Below are positions 17,437 to 29,100 of a stretch of DNA of 64,000 nt, in pieces; positions within the stretch are counted from its first letter, which is position 1, and every line of letters starts with the position of its first letter. Below the pieces are notes generated by a model. That model had not been told where the DNA came from. It saw only the letters and a list, made by a program, of their open reading frames with translations, and did no database searches. This DNA comes from Natronogracilivirga saccharolytica (lineage in GTDB: Bacteria > Bacteroidota > Rhodothermia > Balneolales > Natronogracilivirgulaceae), in NCBI RefSeq assembly GCF_017921895.1, contig NZ_JAFIDN010000004.1, positions 62,001 through 126,000 on the forward strand, written 5' to 3'. The position numbers and the translations under genes are program-made.

Positions 17437-18009
17437 ATGAATTATCATCGTTTGATCGTGCTTACCGGGTTCATGGGTTCGGGAAAAAGTGCTCTTGGAA
17501 GCAAAGTTGCATCGAGGACCGGGGCGGCTTTCCGCGATCTTGATGACGAAATCGAAAAACTGGAAGGCAAAAAGATCCGTGACATCTTCCGTGAAGACGG
17601 GGAGGATTACTTCCGGCAGTTGGAAAGAACCTGCCTTAACCAGCTGCTCAGTGTCAAACCGCTTGTACTTGCACTGGGCGGCGGAGCATTCGCCCAGCCT
17701 GAAATCAGAAGCCGGATCACTGCCCATGACGGAGTAACTGTATTTCTTGATGTACCCGTGCAAACACTTTTTGAGCGGCTGAAAAGAAACACCAACAGAC
17801 CGTTGCTGCTTGATGATGATGGTCAAATGCCGGATGATGACCGCCTGATGAAACGCATACGCGAACTCTTGGCACAAAGAGAACCGGTCTACCGGAAAGC
17901 TGACATTACCGTTACGGTGAAGCCCGGATGGACCCACGAACAAACAACCGAAGAAATCCTGAAACACCTGTCAGAATATGAAAGAACTGCCCGGTCTCAG
18001 CATCAATGA
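17437..18009 (+). CDS. aroK: Shikimate kinase
   Basis: Phosphorylates shikimate to shikimate 3-phosphate in aromatic amino acid synthesis. The P-loop GFMGSGKS is at residues 11-18; DLDDEIE (Asp pair that binds shikimate and Mg) and LALGGGAF (Walker B-like, substrate-binding) follow, and the LID motif FERLKRNTNRPLL is present. At 190 residues it is slightly longer than the usual 170-175. Its 3' end overlaps aroB by 32 bp, which couples the two genes in translation. Confidence 0.94.
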   Translation: MNYHRLIVLTGFMGSGKSALGSKVASRTGAAFRDLDDEIEKLEGKKIRDIFREDGEDYFRQLERTCLNQLLSVKPLVLALGGGAFAQPEIRSRITAHDGVTVFLDVPVQTLFERLKRNTNRPLLLDDDGQMPDDDRLMKRIRELLAQREPVYRKADITVTVKPGWTHEQTTEEILKHLSEYERTARSQHQ

Positions 18010-19081
18010 CAAGCATCATTGCCGCTTTTTGCTTTTTGATAACCTCTCCGCACTTTGGGCTGAGGCAGGGGCTGAGCACGCCGCCGCAGCAGATTCACGT
18101 CCGCTCATAATTATTGACGAGAACGTGCGCAGGCTGCACGAAGACCTGATCAGCAAAACCTTTCCTGCCGGTTCGTCCCGCTGGTTCACGGTTCCATCCG
18201 GAGAATCATCGAAAAGCACCGAAAAGTGGGAAGAAATCATTGATTTCGCCTTTTCCGGACCGCTCAGGCGAAATACACCGCTTGTTGCCATCGGAGGCGG
18301 AGTGACTGGTGATCTTGCCGGATTCGCAGCCGCCTGTCTGATGAGAGGATTGCCGCTTTTTCATGTACCGACAACGCTGCTTTCCATGGTAGACAGCGCC
18401 ATCGGGGGCAAAACCGGAATCAATCACGCTTTCGGGAAAAACACTATCGGCGCCTTTTACCACCCGCAGGCCGTACTTTTTGACACCCGGTTCCTGGAAA
18501 CCCTTCCCCGGCGGGAATGGCTCTGCGGAATCAGCGAAATCCTTAAATACGGCTATATCAGCCGGCCGGAACTGCTTGGCGACGCTTCTGATCTCGCCGA
18601 TCCCGGCACCCGAAGCACTGACCTGCTGGAACGTGTTGTCGAAAACTCAGTCCGGATCAAATCCGGTATTGTAGCCGGTGATGCCAGGGAGGCAGGCAGG
18701 CGTGCCTGGCTCAACTTCGGGCATACGTTCGCCCATGCTCTGGAAACACTGGATAACTATCGCAATACCAATCACGGTGAAGCCGTATATGTCGGTATGA
18801 TTGCTGCACTTTTCGTATCCAGACTTTTCAATCCGGATAAAAAATCCGAATTATCCGATCAGCCCCTGCTGACTTTGAAAAATATTTACAATCTGGACCT
18901 GTCAGATTACACCACGGAAAGCGGCAGACTCGTTACCCTGATGAGCCACGACAAGAAAAACCGGGATCACAGCATACGACTTGTTCTTCTGGACGGATCC
19001 GGTCAGCCCGACGTGAAAGCGGTGGACGACCCCGTTATCCTGAGGGATGCCTGGCAGTATACATTTGATGTTTTAAAATAA
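17978..19081 (+). CDS. aroB: 3-Dehydroquinate synthase
   Basis: Converts DAHP to 3-dehydroquinate with NAD and a divalent metal, the second step of the shikimate pathway. It has 367 residues, normal for the family. Visible motifs are GGGVTGDLAGFAAACLMRG, HVPTTLLSMVDSAIGGKTGIN, and the metal ligands Glu in SEILKYG and His in NFGHTFAHALE and NHGEAV. The start lies inside aroK (32-bp overlap), and the next gene tamB begins 20 bp after the stop, so aroK-aroB-tamB are probably one transcript. Confidence 0.94.
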   Translation: MKELPGLSINDKHHCRFLLFDNLSALWAEAGAEHAAAADSRPLIIIDENVRRLHEDLISKTFPAGSSRWFTVPSGESSKSTEKWEEIIDFAFSGPLRRNTPLVAIGGGVTGDLAGFAAACLMRGLPLFHVPTTLLSMVDSAIGGKTGINHAFGKNTIGAFYHPQAVLFDTRFLETLPRREWLCGISEILKYGYISRPELLGDASDLADPGTRSTDLLERVVENSVRIKSGIVAGDAREAGRRAWLNFGHTFAHALETLDNYRNTNHGEAVYVGMIAALFVSRLFNPDKKSELSDQPLLTLKNIYNLDLSDYTTESGRLVTLMSHDKKNRDHSIRLVLLDGSGQPDVKAVDDPVILRDAWQYTFDVLK

Positions 19082-19100
19082 ATCCCGATAAACTGAAAGA

Positions 19101-22100
19101 TTGATCTACCGCATACTCCATATCGCCTGGAAAATTTTCTGGAGCAGTATACTGGTCCTTGCGGCTACAATTATGCTGTTCGCAGGAATGATTTTCCTGC
19201 TGCTTCAGACGGATCCGGTAAAAGGGTATCTCGCGGACCGCGTTGAAACCTGGTTTAACGATAACTACAAAGGAACCGTAACTGTCGGAGAAATTGGCGG
19301 CATTCTGCCGATACACGCCGAGCTTCACGACGTCGCACTCAAATATGATGAGGAAAAGGTCGCTTCTTTTGAACGGTTGAAAATCAGTGTCGATCTGATC
19401 GCACTGCTCAGAAACCATCTAACCGTCAATGACATCGACCTGTCACACCCCGATGTCATATTCCAAAAAGACGAAACAGGCATTTACACTCTTGCCCGTG
19501 CGCTGGAGCGCCATGCGGATGAAGATCCGGATGTCCCTGACCCCGAAACTATCCACAGACGCACCTTCCGGACCATTGATATCTACGCCCCGTTTCTGCG
19601 GGTCAGCGATGGCAGCGTAACTGTAAGAGACTGGCCCGATGAGCAGACAGCCGGATATCTCAACGAACCCTTCCACGTGCAGGACATAAGTATGGAAATG
19701 TTTCTCGAGATTTCTGAAGATCAGCGCTATCTCGACATCAGCCGTATTTCCATGCTCCTGGACGATCTGGGGCAGAAAGAGCTCACATTTTCGGGCCAGA
19801 TTTACAATGACAGCCGCTTCCTTGAGTTTAATGCGATAAATATCGGACTTGGCGAATCTTTTGTACGATGGGAAAGCGACCTGTCAGGTATCGACCTGCT
19901 CGCCGGAAATATCGCCGGGCAGTTTAAACAGGCACCAGTTTCAGGAAGAATCCACAACTCATTTTTCTCAGCAGATGAACTCGGGCTTTTCTATCAGGAT
20001 CTGCCGGAAAACTTTACCGGAGCGCGGTTTGGTGCCGGTTTTGAAGGTGACTCTGATATAATCCGGTTCGATGACGCCTTTGCGGATATCGGCACAAGCC
20101 ACCTCCGCTTCAGCGGCACGCTGGATAATGCAAGGCAGCCGGAGATTCTTGCATACAACATCGAACTGGAAGAAATGACAGTGGGTGACCAGGAGCTGTA
20201 TCTCATTTACCCGCAGGCCCGCGACTGGCCGGTTTCCGATTTGTCTGCAATTTCGGCCGGCGGAACGGTTGCCGGAACCCGGGACACGCTCGAAACCGAT
20301 ATGCAGCTACGCCTGCCGGAAGGTGAGGTGTCTCTTGCCGGCGGCATGCTGCTCAAACACCCGTATCCCATAGAGATGACAGCCTCAGGAAAGGAAATCA
20401 ACCTCGCTTCATTAAAAGGCCTGGAAAGCCACCCATCCAAGTTGAATGCGGAAATTCTCCTCGCTTCCGGCAACACACGGGACGAAAAGCCTGAGTTCCT
20501 TGTCAATCTGGATATCTTTGACTCCCGGTATGATCACATCAGTATTCCGGACTTTCATCTGGACGTTACCTATTCCGGCCGGATTGCCGCTCATGAGTTC
20601 GCCTACTATCAGGAGGATGCATTTATCAGCGGAGAGGGGCAGGCGGACTTCACCGGTGACCGTCCCCATGTCATGCTACAGGGGCGTTCTGAAGGTTTGA
20701 ATCTCCGTGATATAACCGACCGGGTAAACCTGCCGGAATCCAGCTGGAATATGTCTTATGATATCAACTGGCATGGATTGAATCCCGACAATGCCTTCGG
20801 CAGAATGGTCTTCGATATCATGCCTTCCAGCGTTAACGGCAGTGATTTGAGAGCCCACCAGCTTTATTTCGATCTAAACCACCCTGATAGTGACAAGCGC
20901 TCGCTCAGACTGACCAGCAGCGTATTGGACCTCTTGCTGGAAGGGGATCTAACCTTTTCTTCCGTCGGTAGCATAGTCAATCACTGGCACGATTATTTCG
21001 CCACCAGCATCCGCAGAGAATTTCTTTTCGAAGAGTTTGAAGAACCCGGTACCACGGAAGCAGACAAGATCTTTCCGGACGAACATCTCGAAGCTAGCGT
21101 TTTCCTGGAATTCAAGGACCTGGAGCTCCTGCAGTCCTACATCCCGGATATTCCGCTGATTTCCTCCCGCGGTTCACTTAATATGGATGTCAGCGCGGGA
21201 AGCGACAGTCTTGACCTTCAGGCGCGGTGGCAGGATGAACAGACCGACTGGAACGAACTCTCTCTCACCCGAAGTGATATCATCCTGAACGGATCATTCA
21301 GCCACAAACAACAGCTCCGGGAAAAAATGAACCTGGATGTCAACTTCCGGCTGGACCAGCTTGTCTACCAGGATCAAAAAATGGACACTCTTTACTGGGA
21401 TCTTGACTTCCGGGATGACAAGTTCACCAGCAGAACCAGAATTGAAAGCTTTTTTGATGAAGTCCGCTTTTCATCGTATGTCTCCGGTTCTATAACAGAT
21501 GACCTGGTACATCTCGGTATTGATGAATTCATCATCGGAAATGACCGGTATCTCTGGCAGGCCGAAAATCATCCGGTTATTACACTGGACAATAAGGGAA
21601 AACTGAAAGTGGACCAGTTCAGTCTGGCCAGCGGCAGTGACCGTGTCTTCATTGACGGAGTTTTCAGCAGCTCGGAGGAAGATTCCGTGATTTACCAGTT
21701 TGATGGTGTCAATCTTGACCGGATTTCCAGAATGATTGACGGCAGAATAGACTTTCAGGGTGAACTGAACGGAGACTTTGTCACCAAAGACCTGTTAAAT
21801 AATCCGATTTTTCAGGGCAGGCTAAATGCCGACAGGCTTGCCTTTGGCGGCAGAATCATTGGAGATGCCGAACTCACAAGTACCTTTAATGCCTCCGAAG
21901 ATCGGTTTGACACCAGGCTTACTGTGCTGACAGACGAGGAGAAATACAGTGATTATATTGAGCAGAATAACGGTGTGCGGCAGAATCTGACCGCAGAGGG
22001 ATGGTTCAGGGCACCGGGTGACAACCGCACCGCTGATTCACTATACTATTTTGATGTCAATGCCGAAGAGATTGATGCCTGGTTTCTGATCTATTTCATG

Positions 22101-23744
22101 GACAGCATTTTTGAATCTGTTGAAGGAAGCGGTAAAGGTACCGGATACATAACAGGTGATTTTGACCATATTGACTTCAGCGGTGATTTCGAAGTCAACG
22201 AAGTTGTGCTTAAACCCGTTTTCTTTGAAACGGAATACGTCGCCCGCGGACCTGTCAGTATGACTCGCAGCGAGGGGGTTACATTCCATGATCTCGACGT
22301 CAGAGATCGTGCCAGGGGTACCGGAGTGCTTTCAGGAAAATATGACTTCAATGATTTCGAACCTGAGAAGTTCATGGATATCACCCTGGAGATGGACAAT
22401 CTCATATTCCTGAACAATTCTGACGGTCCCGATGTGCCATTTTTCGGCAGCGTGGCGGGTACAGGAAAGGTGAACATCAGCGGCAGCAACGTGTCCCCGT
22501 ATGTCCGGACGATCGATCCCATACACACGACATCCCCGTCCCGCCTGGCCATCCCCCTGGTTGATCAGGGACTTGATGAAGATCAGGGGCGGTTCATCCG
22601 GTTTGTCAACGATTTTTCTGAATATGACCTCAGCCGCAGACTGTCTGACGACCCTGCCGTGCTTCGGCAGATTGACCGCTCCTTTATGGAAGTATTCCGG
22701 CTGGACCTGCAGTTTGTAGCCGGTGATAATTCTACCGTACAGCTTATTTTCGATCCGGTAACCGGTGAAATTGTAAATGCACAGGGCAGTGGACGAATCC
22801 GGATCAGCCTTGAAGATGAAAGCCTGGAAATCTTCGGGAATTTCAACATCGATGACGGGGATTACCTGTTTGTCGGCGGAGACATTCTGACCCGCCGGTT
22901 CACACTCCGGGAAGGAGGGACCATCCGCTGGGACGGTGATCCTTCCAATGCTCTGCTTGATATTACCGCCGTTTATCGTTCCAGGGCCAATATTGCGCCT
23001 CTGATGGGAGGAGGCCCTGAGGAAACGAACCGTATCCCCGTTGAACTGCTGCTCGAAATTACCGGTCCGATTGACAACATCGAAAACGACTTCTATTTCG
23101 ACTTCCCCAATGCCATAGATGCTACTCAAAATGCCGCCGTACTTAACGTTCTTAACAGTGAAGAGCAAAAACTGCTTCAGGCTACAAGCCTGTTGTTCAC
23201 CGGGGGGTTTATCTCCGGTGCTCTCGTCGGTGACACGCAGACACAGGAGCTCGGCACCACGCTTCAGGCACGCGCCGGCCAGGTCGGATTAAGTCAGCTG
23301 CTGTCCACCCAGATTAATACACTTCTTAGTGATAATATGCTCAATCTGGATGTGGATCTGAACCTTCTGGGCTTCGACCAGGCTGATCTCGGTATCGCCC
23401 TCAGACTGTTTGATGACCGGCTTGTACTGCGCAGGGAAGGTGAGGTTGGCGGAGAAGAAACCAATATCGGAGACCTGGGTGCAACTTACCGTATTAATCC
23501 TAATCTTTCGGTTGAAGTGTTCCACCGGAAAGACCCCATGCTGATGTCTATCCTCGGAACCCAGGCTGATGTGGAAAACGTCAACGGTGTGGGTCTGGAG
23601 GCACAATACAGCTTTAACTCATGGCGTGATTTCGGGAACAGGATATGGAGAAATGTCACAACCGTCTTTGGCTTGTTCGGCAGCAGTGATGATGAGGAGG
23701 ATGAAGAAGAACTTGAACCCGGAGTGGCTGCAACCGAGCCGTAA
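19101..23744 (+). CDS. tamB: TamB-family translocation and assembly module protein
   Basis: A very large (1547-residue) protein with one N-terminal membrane helix (about 9-32), a long periplasmic body of repeating beta strands, and a C-terminal TamB/DUF490 domain (about 1090-1530: FDPVTGEIVNAQGSGRIRISLED, GDYLFVGGDILTRRFTLREGGTIRWDG). TamB proteins form a hydrophobic beta groove that carries phospholipid between the membranes or helps barrel assembly. The start is TTG at 19101: an in-frame stop lies at 19089-19091 and the next ATG would remove most of the membrane helix. The TamA-type barrel partner is not adjacent. Confidence 0.88.
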   Translation: MIYRILHIAWKIFWSSILVLAATIMLFAGMIFLLLQTDPVKGYLADRVETWFNDNYKGTVTVGEIGGILPIHAELHDVALKYDEEKVASFERLKISVDLIALLRNHLTVNDIDLSHPDVIFQKDETGIYTLARALERHADEDPDVPDPETIHRRTFRTIDIYAPFLRVSDGSVTVRDWPDEQTAGYLNEPFHVQDISMEMFLEISEDQRYLDISRISMLLDDLGQKELTFSGQIYNDSRFLEFNAINIGLGESFVRWESDLSGIDLLAGNIAGQFKQAPVSGRIHNSFFSADELGLFYQDLPENFTGARFGAGFEGDSDIIRFDDAFADIGTSHLRFSGTLDNARQPEILAYNIELEEMTVGDQELYLIYPQARDWPVSDLSAISAGGTVAGTRDTLETDMQLRLPEGEVSLAGGMLLKHPYPIEMTASGKEINLASLKGLESHPSKLNAEILLASGNTRDEKPEFLVNLDIFDSRYDHISIPDFHLDVTYSGRIAAHEFAYYQEDAFISGEGQADFTGDRPHVMLQGRSEGLNLRDITDRVNLPESSWNMSYDINWHGLNPDNAFGRMVFDIMPSSVNGSDLRAHQLYFDLNHPDSDKRSLRLTSSVLDLLLEGDLTFSSVGSIVNHWHDYFATSIRREFLFEEFEEPGTTEADKIFPDEHLEASVFLEFKDLELLQSYIPDIPLISSRGSLNMDVSAGSDSLDLQARWQDEQTDWNELSLTRSDIILNGSFSHKQQLREKMNLDVNFRLDQLVYQDQKMDTLYWDLDFRDDKFTSRTRIESFFDEVRFSSYVSGSITDDLVHLGIDEFIIGNDRYLWQAENHPVITLDNKGKLKVDQFSLASGSDRVFIDGVFSSSEEDSVIYQFDGVNLDRISRMIDGRIDFQGELNGDFVTKDLLNNPIFQGRLNADRLAFGGRIIGDAELTSTFNASEDRFDTRLTVLTDEEKYSDYIEQNNGVRQNLTAEGWFRAPGDNRTADSLYYFDVNAEEIDAWFLIYFMDSIFESVEGSGKGTGYITGDFDHIDFSGDFEVNEVVLKPVFFETEYVARGPVSMTRSEGVTFHDLDVRDRARGTGVLSGKYDFNDFEPEKFMDITLEMDNLIFLNNSDGPDVPFFGSVAGTGKVNISGSNVSPYVRTIDPIHTTSPSRLAIPLVDQGLDEDQGRFIRFVNDFSEYDLSRRLSDDPAVLRQIDRSFMEVFRLDLQFVAGDNSTVQLIFDPVTGEIVNAQGSGRIRISLEDESLEIFGNFNIDDGDYLFVGGDILTRRFTLREGGTIRWDGDPSNALLDITAVYRSRANIAPLMGGGPEETNRIPVELLLEITGPIDNIENDFYFDFPNAIDATQNAAVLNVLNSEEQKLLQATSLLFTGGFISGALVGDTQTQELGTTLQARAGQVGLSQLLSTQINTLLSDNMLNLDVDLNLLGFDQADLGIALRLFDDRLVLRREGEVGGEETNIGDLGATYRINPNLSVEVFHRKDPMLMSILGTQADVENVNGVGLEAQYSFNSWRDFGNRIWRNVTTVFGLFGSSDDEEDEEELEPGVAATEP

Positions 23745-23804
23745 ACAAACCGGATGCCGGGCCGGATTACAAATTGAGAATGAACAAAAATTGCATTAAT
23801 ACAA

Positions 23805-26003
23805 ATGAAGAAGAAAAAAGTACGTCTTGAGGACCTAATACTTGAAATCCTTGAAAGATATCCGGAAAGCTGGGTTGAAGAAGGAACCCTTATGGGAGCG
23901 TTCAAACTGCCCCGGAAAAAAGGTTTTCAGCGGTTCCAGAATGCCCTTGAAAAGCTTGCATCTAAAAATCAGATTGTCCGTAAAAACGGCAGCGTAAAAC
24001 GCAACACCAGTGGAAAATCGCCCGGAACAGTTGAAGGCATCTACTCAGAAACCCGCCATGGCAGCGGTTACGTAAAGGTTGAAGGATTGGAGAGAGACAT
24101 ACGGATACCCTCAAAGCATACCCATACGGCCCTGGATAAAGACCGCGTCAGGGTAGCCGTACAGAACAAATCCCGTAGCGACCGGACCGAGGGCAAGGTT
24201 GTGGAGGTGCTCGAACGCGGAAAATCATTTTTTGTCGGCACGTTTCAGAAAGAAAGCAAAAATACCTACCTCATTATTCCGGATGAAAAATCGGCCAGCA
24301 CAGAGTTTTTTGTCCATCCCGACAACACAAACGGGGCTAAGCATAATGACAAGGTCACATTCCGGCTTGTGGACTGGCTGCACCCGAGGTCGCTGCCGGA
24401 AGCAGAGGTGCTCGAAGTCCTTGGGAAAAAAGGCACAAACAATGCTGCCATCCTGTCGATTCTGGCTGAAAATGAGCTGAAAGCTGCCTTTCCCCGTGCC
24501 GTTGAAGAACAGGCCGAAAGTGTGGCAACCGAAATCCCTGCGAAAGAGTACCGGCGCAGAAAGGATATTCGAGAGATGGAGGTGTTTACAATCGATCCGG
24601 CAGATGCCAAAGATTTCGACGATGCACTCAGCATTCAGATTCTGGATAACGGCAATTTTTATCTTGGTGTGCATATCGCCGATGTCAGTTACTACGTACA
24701 GCAGGGAACCGCGCTCGATGATGAAGCAAAAGACAGGGGAACAAGTGTATATCTGGTGGACCGTGTTATTCCCATGCTTCCCGAAAGCCTCAGCAACGGT
24801 GTGTGCAGCCTGCGTCCAAATGAAGATAAACTGTCTCACAGCTGCTTTATGGAAGTAGCACCGGACGGCAATGTAGTCAATTACGAAATAGAGGAAACGG
24901 TTATTAATTCCTCACAACGGTTTGTATACGAAGAGGTCCAGGAAATCATCGACGGAAAAGAACACAAGCACGCCGAGTCTGTCCGCATTCTTGCAAAAAT
25001 GACATCCATGCTTACAGACAAGCGCTTCAGGGAAGGTTCCATCGATCTGGATACCCCGGAGCCGCGCTTCCGGCTTGATGATGCAGGAAAACCTCTCGGT
25101 GTTTTTGTGAAGGACCGGCTGCAGGCCCACCGGCTTGTCGAGGAATGTATGTTATTGGCTAACAAAACCGTATCCCGCCACATCTCAAAACTTCGTGAGC
25201 AGAACAAAAGCCGGAGAAAGCAGAATGAGACCTCCGGTAAAAGTGATACTTACGGAAAGCAGAACTATCCGTTTCTGTATCGCGTCCACGACCGGCCCGA
25301 CCCGGAAAAGCTGAAGAATATAGCCGAAAACGTTCGGCCGCTTGGTATTGAGTTCCCGGTTAAGGACGGAAAAATATCGGCATCCAAAATCAACAGTCTT
25401 ATCCGCGATGCCAATGAAACAAAACTAAAATACGCCATCAATGAACTCATCCTCAGGTCAATGGCAAAAGCGGTATACAGTCCCAAGAATATCGGACACT
25501 ATGGACTCGGTTTTAAGGAGTATACGCACTTTACGAGCCCCATCCGGCGTTATCCTGATCTGATAGTCCACAGACTTTTGAAACAATACGAAGCCGGTGT
25601 TCCCGCTTACAGTTTCAACGAACTGATTGCCCTGGGCGATCACTGCAGTGAAAAAGAACGGGATGCCGTAACTGCTGAAAGAGACTCTATTAAACTCAAA
25701 CAGGTGGAGTACATGTCGGCTCACATCGGCGAGACGTTTGATGGAGTCATCAGCGGGGTCAGTGACAAGGGCCTGTTTGTGATTCTGAATGAAAGCTACT
25801 GCGAAGGAATGATTGCCATCCGCGATCTGGATGATGATTATTATGTATATGATCAGTCGCTTCACCAGCTCCGTGGCAGAAGCCGCGGCAATGTATTCCG
25901 CCTTGGAGACGACATCACTGTAACCGTTGCCCGTACAGATATCGACCAGCGCCAAATCGATTTTCTGCCTGAAAGAAAAAAAACTGATCAGAAAAAAAGT
26001 TAA
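23805..26003 (+). CDS. rnr: Ribonuclease R
   Basis: A processive 3'-5' exoribonuclease of 732 residues, which degrades structured RNA. N-terminal winged-helix and cold-shock (OB) domains are followed by the RNB domain with the metal-binding acidic cluster IDPADAKDFDDALSI (Asp264, Asp270, Asp272, Asp273). The HYGLGFKEYTHFTSPIRRYPDL segment is diagnostic of RNase II/R. An S1 domain follows (FDGVISGVSDKGLFVILNESYCEGMI, from about 645). The basic C-terminal tail is short. It is 60 bp downstream of tamB. Confidence 0.93.
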   Translation: MKKKKVRLEDLILEILERYPESWVEEGTLMGAFKLPRKKGFQRFQNALEKLASKNQIVRKNGSVKRNTSGKSPGTVEGIYSETRHGSGYVKVEGLERDIRIPSKHTHTALDKDRVRVAVQNKSRSDRTEGKVVEVLERGKSFFVGTFQKESKNTYLIIPDEKSASTEFFVHPDNTNGAKHNDKVTFRLVDWLHPRSLPEAEVLEVLGKKGTNNAAILSILAENELKAAFPRAVEEQAESVATEIPAKEYRRRKDIREMEVFTIDPADAKDFDDALSIQILDNGNFYLGVHIADVSYYVQQGTALDDEAKDRGTSVYLVDRVIPMLPESLSNGVCSLRPNEDKLSHSCFMEVAPDGNVVNYEIEETVINSSQRFVYEEVQEIIDGKEHKHAESVRILAKMTSMLTDKRFREGSIDLDTPEPRFRLDDAGKPLGVFVKDRLQAHRLVEECMLLANKTVSRHISKLREQNKSRRKQNETSGKSDTYGKQNYPFLYRVHDRPDPEKLKNIAENVRPLGIEFPVKDGKISASKINSLIRDANETKLKYAINELILRSMAKAVYSPKNIGHYGLGFKEYTHFTSPIRRYPDLIVHRLLKQYEAGVPAYSFNELIALGDHCSEKERDAVTAERDSIKLKQVEYMSAHIGETFDGVISGVSDKGLFVILNESYCEGMIAIRDLDDDYYVYDQSLHQLRGRSRGNVFRLGDDITVTVARTDIDQRQIDFLPERKKTDQKKS

Positions 26004-26123
26004 TTTTCACAGGCACATAATTCACGGGACATTCAGACGTAAATCATATACATTCAGGAACTTTTTATATGCTGATTCGGATATATAAGATTGTCCACCT
26101 AACACACGTACCTCCGGTTTATC

Positions 26124-29100
26124 ATGCTTACAAATTCTACTGCCTCCAATGAAGGTAGCTTCTTTTTCGTTGCAGCTGCCCGGTTGTCCATCATGCTTCT
26201 TGCCGGAATCCTGGCCGGATCCGCACTGATTTCCGAAACCCATGCCCAGTATTTCGGATTCGGAAAAAACCGGGTTCAATATTCCCAGTTCGACTGGCGA
26301 TTCATACAGTCAGACCATTTCGATGTCTACTATTATGACTCAAAAAACTACTACCTTGCGGAATTTACCGCAAAAAGCCTTGAAGCTGCCTACGCTCAGC
26401 TCTCCAGTGATTTCCGGCATCAGCTGAATGACCGGATTGCCGTGATTATCTATGACTCCCACACCGACTTCAGTCAGACAAACGTGGTTCCGCTCCCCGT
26501 TGACGCTCAAGGCATCGGTGGTGTTACCGACAAGATCAAAAACCGTATAACCATTCCTTTCATGGGACACTACGGGGATTACCGGCAGGTGCTGCACCAC
26601 GAGCTGGTACATGCCATGTTCAACGACAAATTTTACGGAGGCACCATCCAGTCCATCATCCAGAACAACATTCAGCTGCGGATTCCGCTCTGGTTCGAAG
26701 AGGGACTGGCCGAATATGTTTCGCTTGGCTGGGATACCGATACCGACATGTTCATAAGGGATGCCGTCATGAACAACAATATGCCCCCGATACCCATGAT
26801 GAGGGGTTTCATGGCTTACCGGGGCGGTCAGGCTTTCTGGAACTTTATCGTTGAAGAGTACGGCAGAGAAAAAATCGGTGAAATACTTCACAGGGTGCGG
26901 CAAACCCGCAGTGTTGAATCTGGGTTGCGCCAGTCGCTGGGGATCAGCATGTCGGATCTGAACGATCGTTTCCACGACTGGCTGAGGAAAATGTATTTCC
27001 CGGAAATTGCCGTGCGTGAAGATTTGCGTGATATCGGCCGGCTTATGACCGACGGCAACTTCCGACGTGCCTACAATACAAGCCCCGCTGTTTCTCCGAA
27101 CGGAGACCGCATTGCCATGATATCCAACGCCAGGGGCTATTTCGACGTTGTTGTGCTCAATGCCCGTGACGGAAGCAAGATCAAAACGCTCATAAAGGGA
27201 GAAGACAACGTAGATTTTGAAGAGTTGAATATCCTCCGGCCGAACCTCAGCTGGTCGCCTGACGGACGTAAAATAACCCTTTCTACCCGTTCAGGCGGTT
27301 CTGTGGATCTGGCCATCGTTGATTACCAGACCGGTGATGTGCAGAAAATCCTGTTTCCGCAACTGGATGATATCGGATCCGTTTCCTGGTCGCCTGACGG
27401 CAAGAAAATCGCCTTCCAGGGCAACAACGGACCGTTGACCAATATCTATGTTTACGACCTCGAAGAGGATGACTTTTTCAGTGCCACAAATGATGTCTTC
27501 AGTGACTGGGGCCCGTCCTGGTCGCCGGACTCCGAGTACCTTCTGTTCGCATCCGACCGCGGTTCTCACACGAGGGTCAATACGTTTCGTTCAAACTACA
27601 ATGTGCTGCTTAACCCAAACATCGGACAAAGTGATATTTACCGTCTGAGAATTGGTTCCAGCAGAGCTGAAAGGCTTACCAGCACGCCAAACTGGAATGA
27701 GTCCCGTCCCATAATGACCCGTGAAGGCCGGCTTCTTTACATATCCGATCAGAACGGTATTCCCAATGTGTACGAAATGGATCTGGAGACCCGCGCCAGT
27801 TATCCGCTGACTGACCTCATTACAGGAGTCATGCAGATGTCTGTCAGCGCAGACGGTCGCCTGCTGGCCATCAACTCCTACAACAGAGGCTTTGTACATA
27901 TTTTCACAATTGAGAATCCGATGGACAGAAGAAAGGATGAGCCGCTTGAAAACAACAACTGGGCAGAACGCAGACTCCAGGAGTCTAAGCAGGAGCGCGT
28001 GCCTGCTGTAGGCCTGGCATTCAATATGTTTCAGGATGACTGGGAGCGAATGAGAACCGCTGAGTTTATCGATCAGACTTCGGCTATCGTTGATCTGGTT
28101 CAGCGCAGGCAGGAAGAAGCCGTCCCGGACCAGGAGGTTTCAGGCGATCTTGCAGATATGCTGCCTCCGGATGATGCCGACGACCCCGATGCGGAACCGG
28201 CAGCACCTGATACAGAAGAGCCGGAAGAAGATGAGGATGAGGATGTTGTCGATTTCCGGAATTATGTGTTCGGCGATGATGTTGACGATTTTATCCGTAT
28301 CAGTCATGTCGAAGAAAGAGAAAGTGAGCGTCAGACCATAACCGAAGACGGCCGTTTTATCCCGCGGCGCTACCGGCTGGACTTTTCACCTGACATTTCC
28401 TACGGAGCCGGAGGAGTATCAACCTTTTACGGCACCTATGCCATGGCCGCCTTCTCATTCTCCGACCTGCTGGGTGACCATCGCATCGAACTGATTACCA
28501 ACCTGCAGTTCGACCTTCGCAACAGCGATTATCAGATCAGTTACGGTTATTTTGCCAACCGTACCAACTATATTGCGAATTATTTCCACACAGCCAGAAA
28601 TTTCCGGGTTCTTGTTCAGGATCAGCAAACCGGAGCCCTGGATACCGAACAGGTCCGGTTCCGCTATTATGGCGGCGGTATCCGTATGCAGTATCCTCTC
28701 AACAAGTTTACACGGATTGATTACGGAATCAACATGATCAACATTTCCCGCGACTTCAGCCGGATGAGTGGTGCGGTCCGCGACAGTGAGGATACCTACT
28801 TCTTTAACCCGGAAGTTACCTTTACCAGAGACCTGACCCGTCCGGGCTTTCTTTCGCCTCTGTCCGGCTATCGGTATGCTCTGAGTGTAAGCGGAAGCCC
28901 CCCGATTGCCTCCGATGTCATTGGTTTTGCTTCCGTTCTCGGTGATTTCCGCAGGTACTTCCATCTCGGTAGCGGCTATGTGTTTGCTTTCCGGGGTTCG
29001 GGTGCCGCCTCATTCGGGCCTGACTCCCAGAATTTCTACATGGGCGGCATGCAGAACTGGATCAACTTTCGCTGGGCTGAAGGCGGATTGCAGACCGATC

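Noticed and set aside
17281-17967. 228-codon open frame on the minus strand
   Set aside because: Antisense to aroK with its P-loop; no signature.
22332-23168. 278-codon open frame on the minus strand
   Set aside because: Antisense to the C-terminal TamB domain of the tamB gene, which has clear motifs; no own signature.
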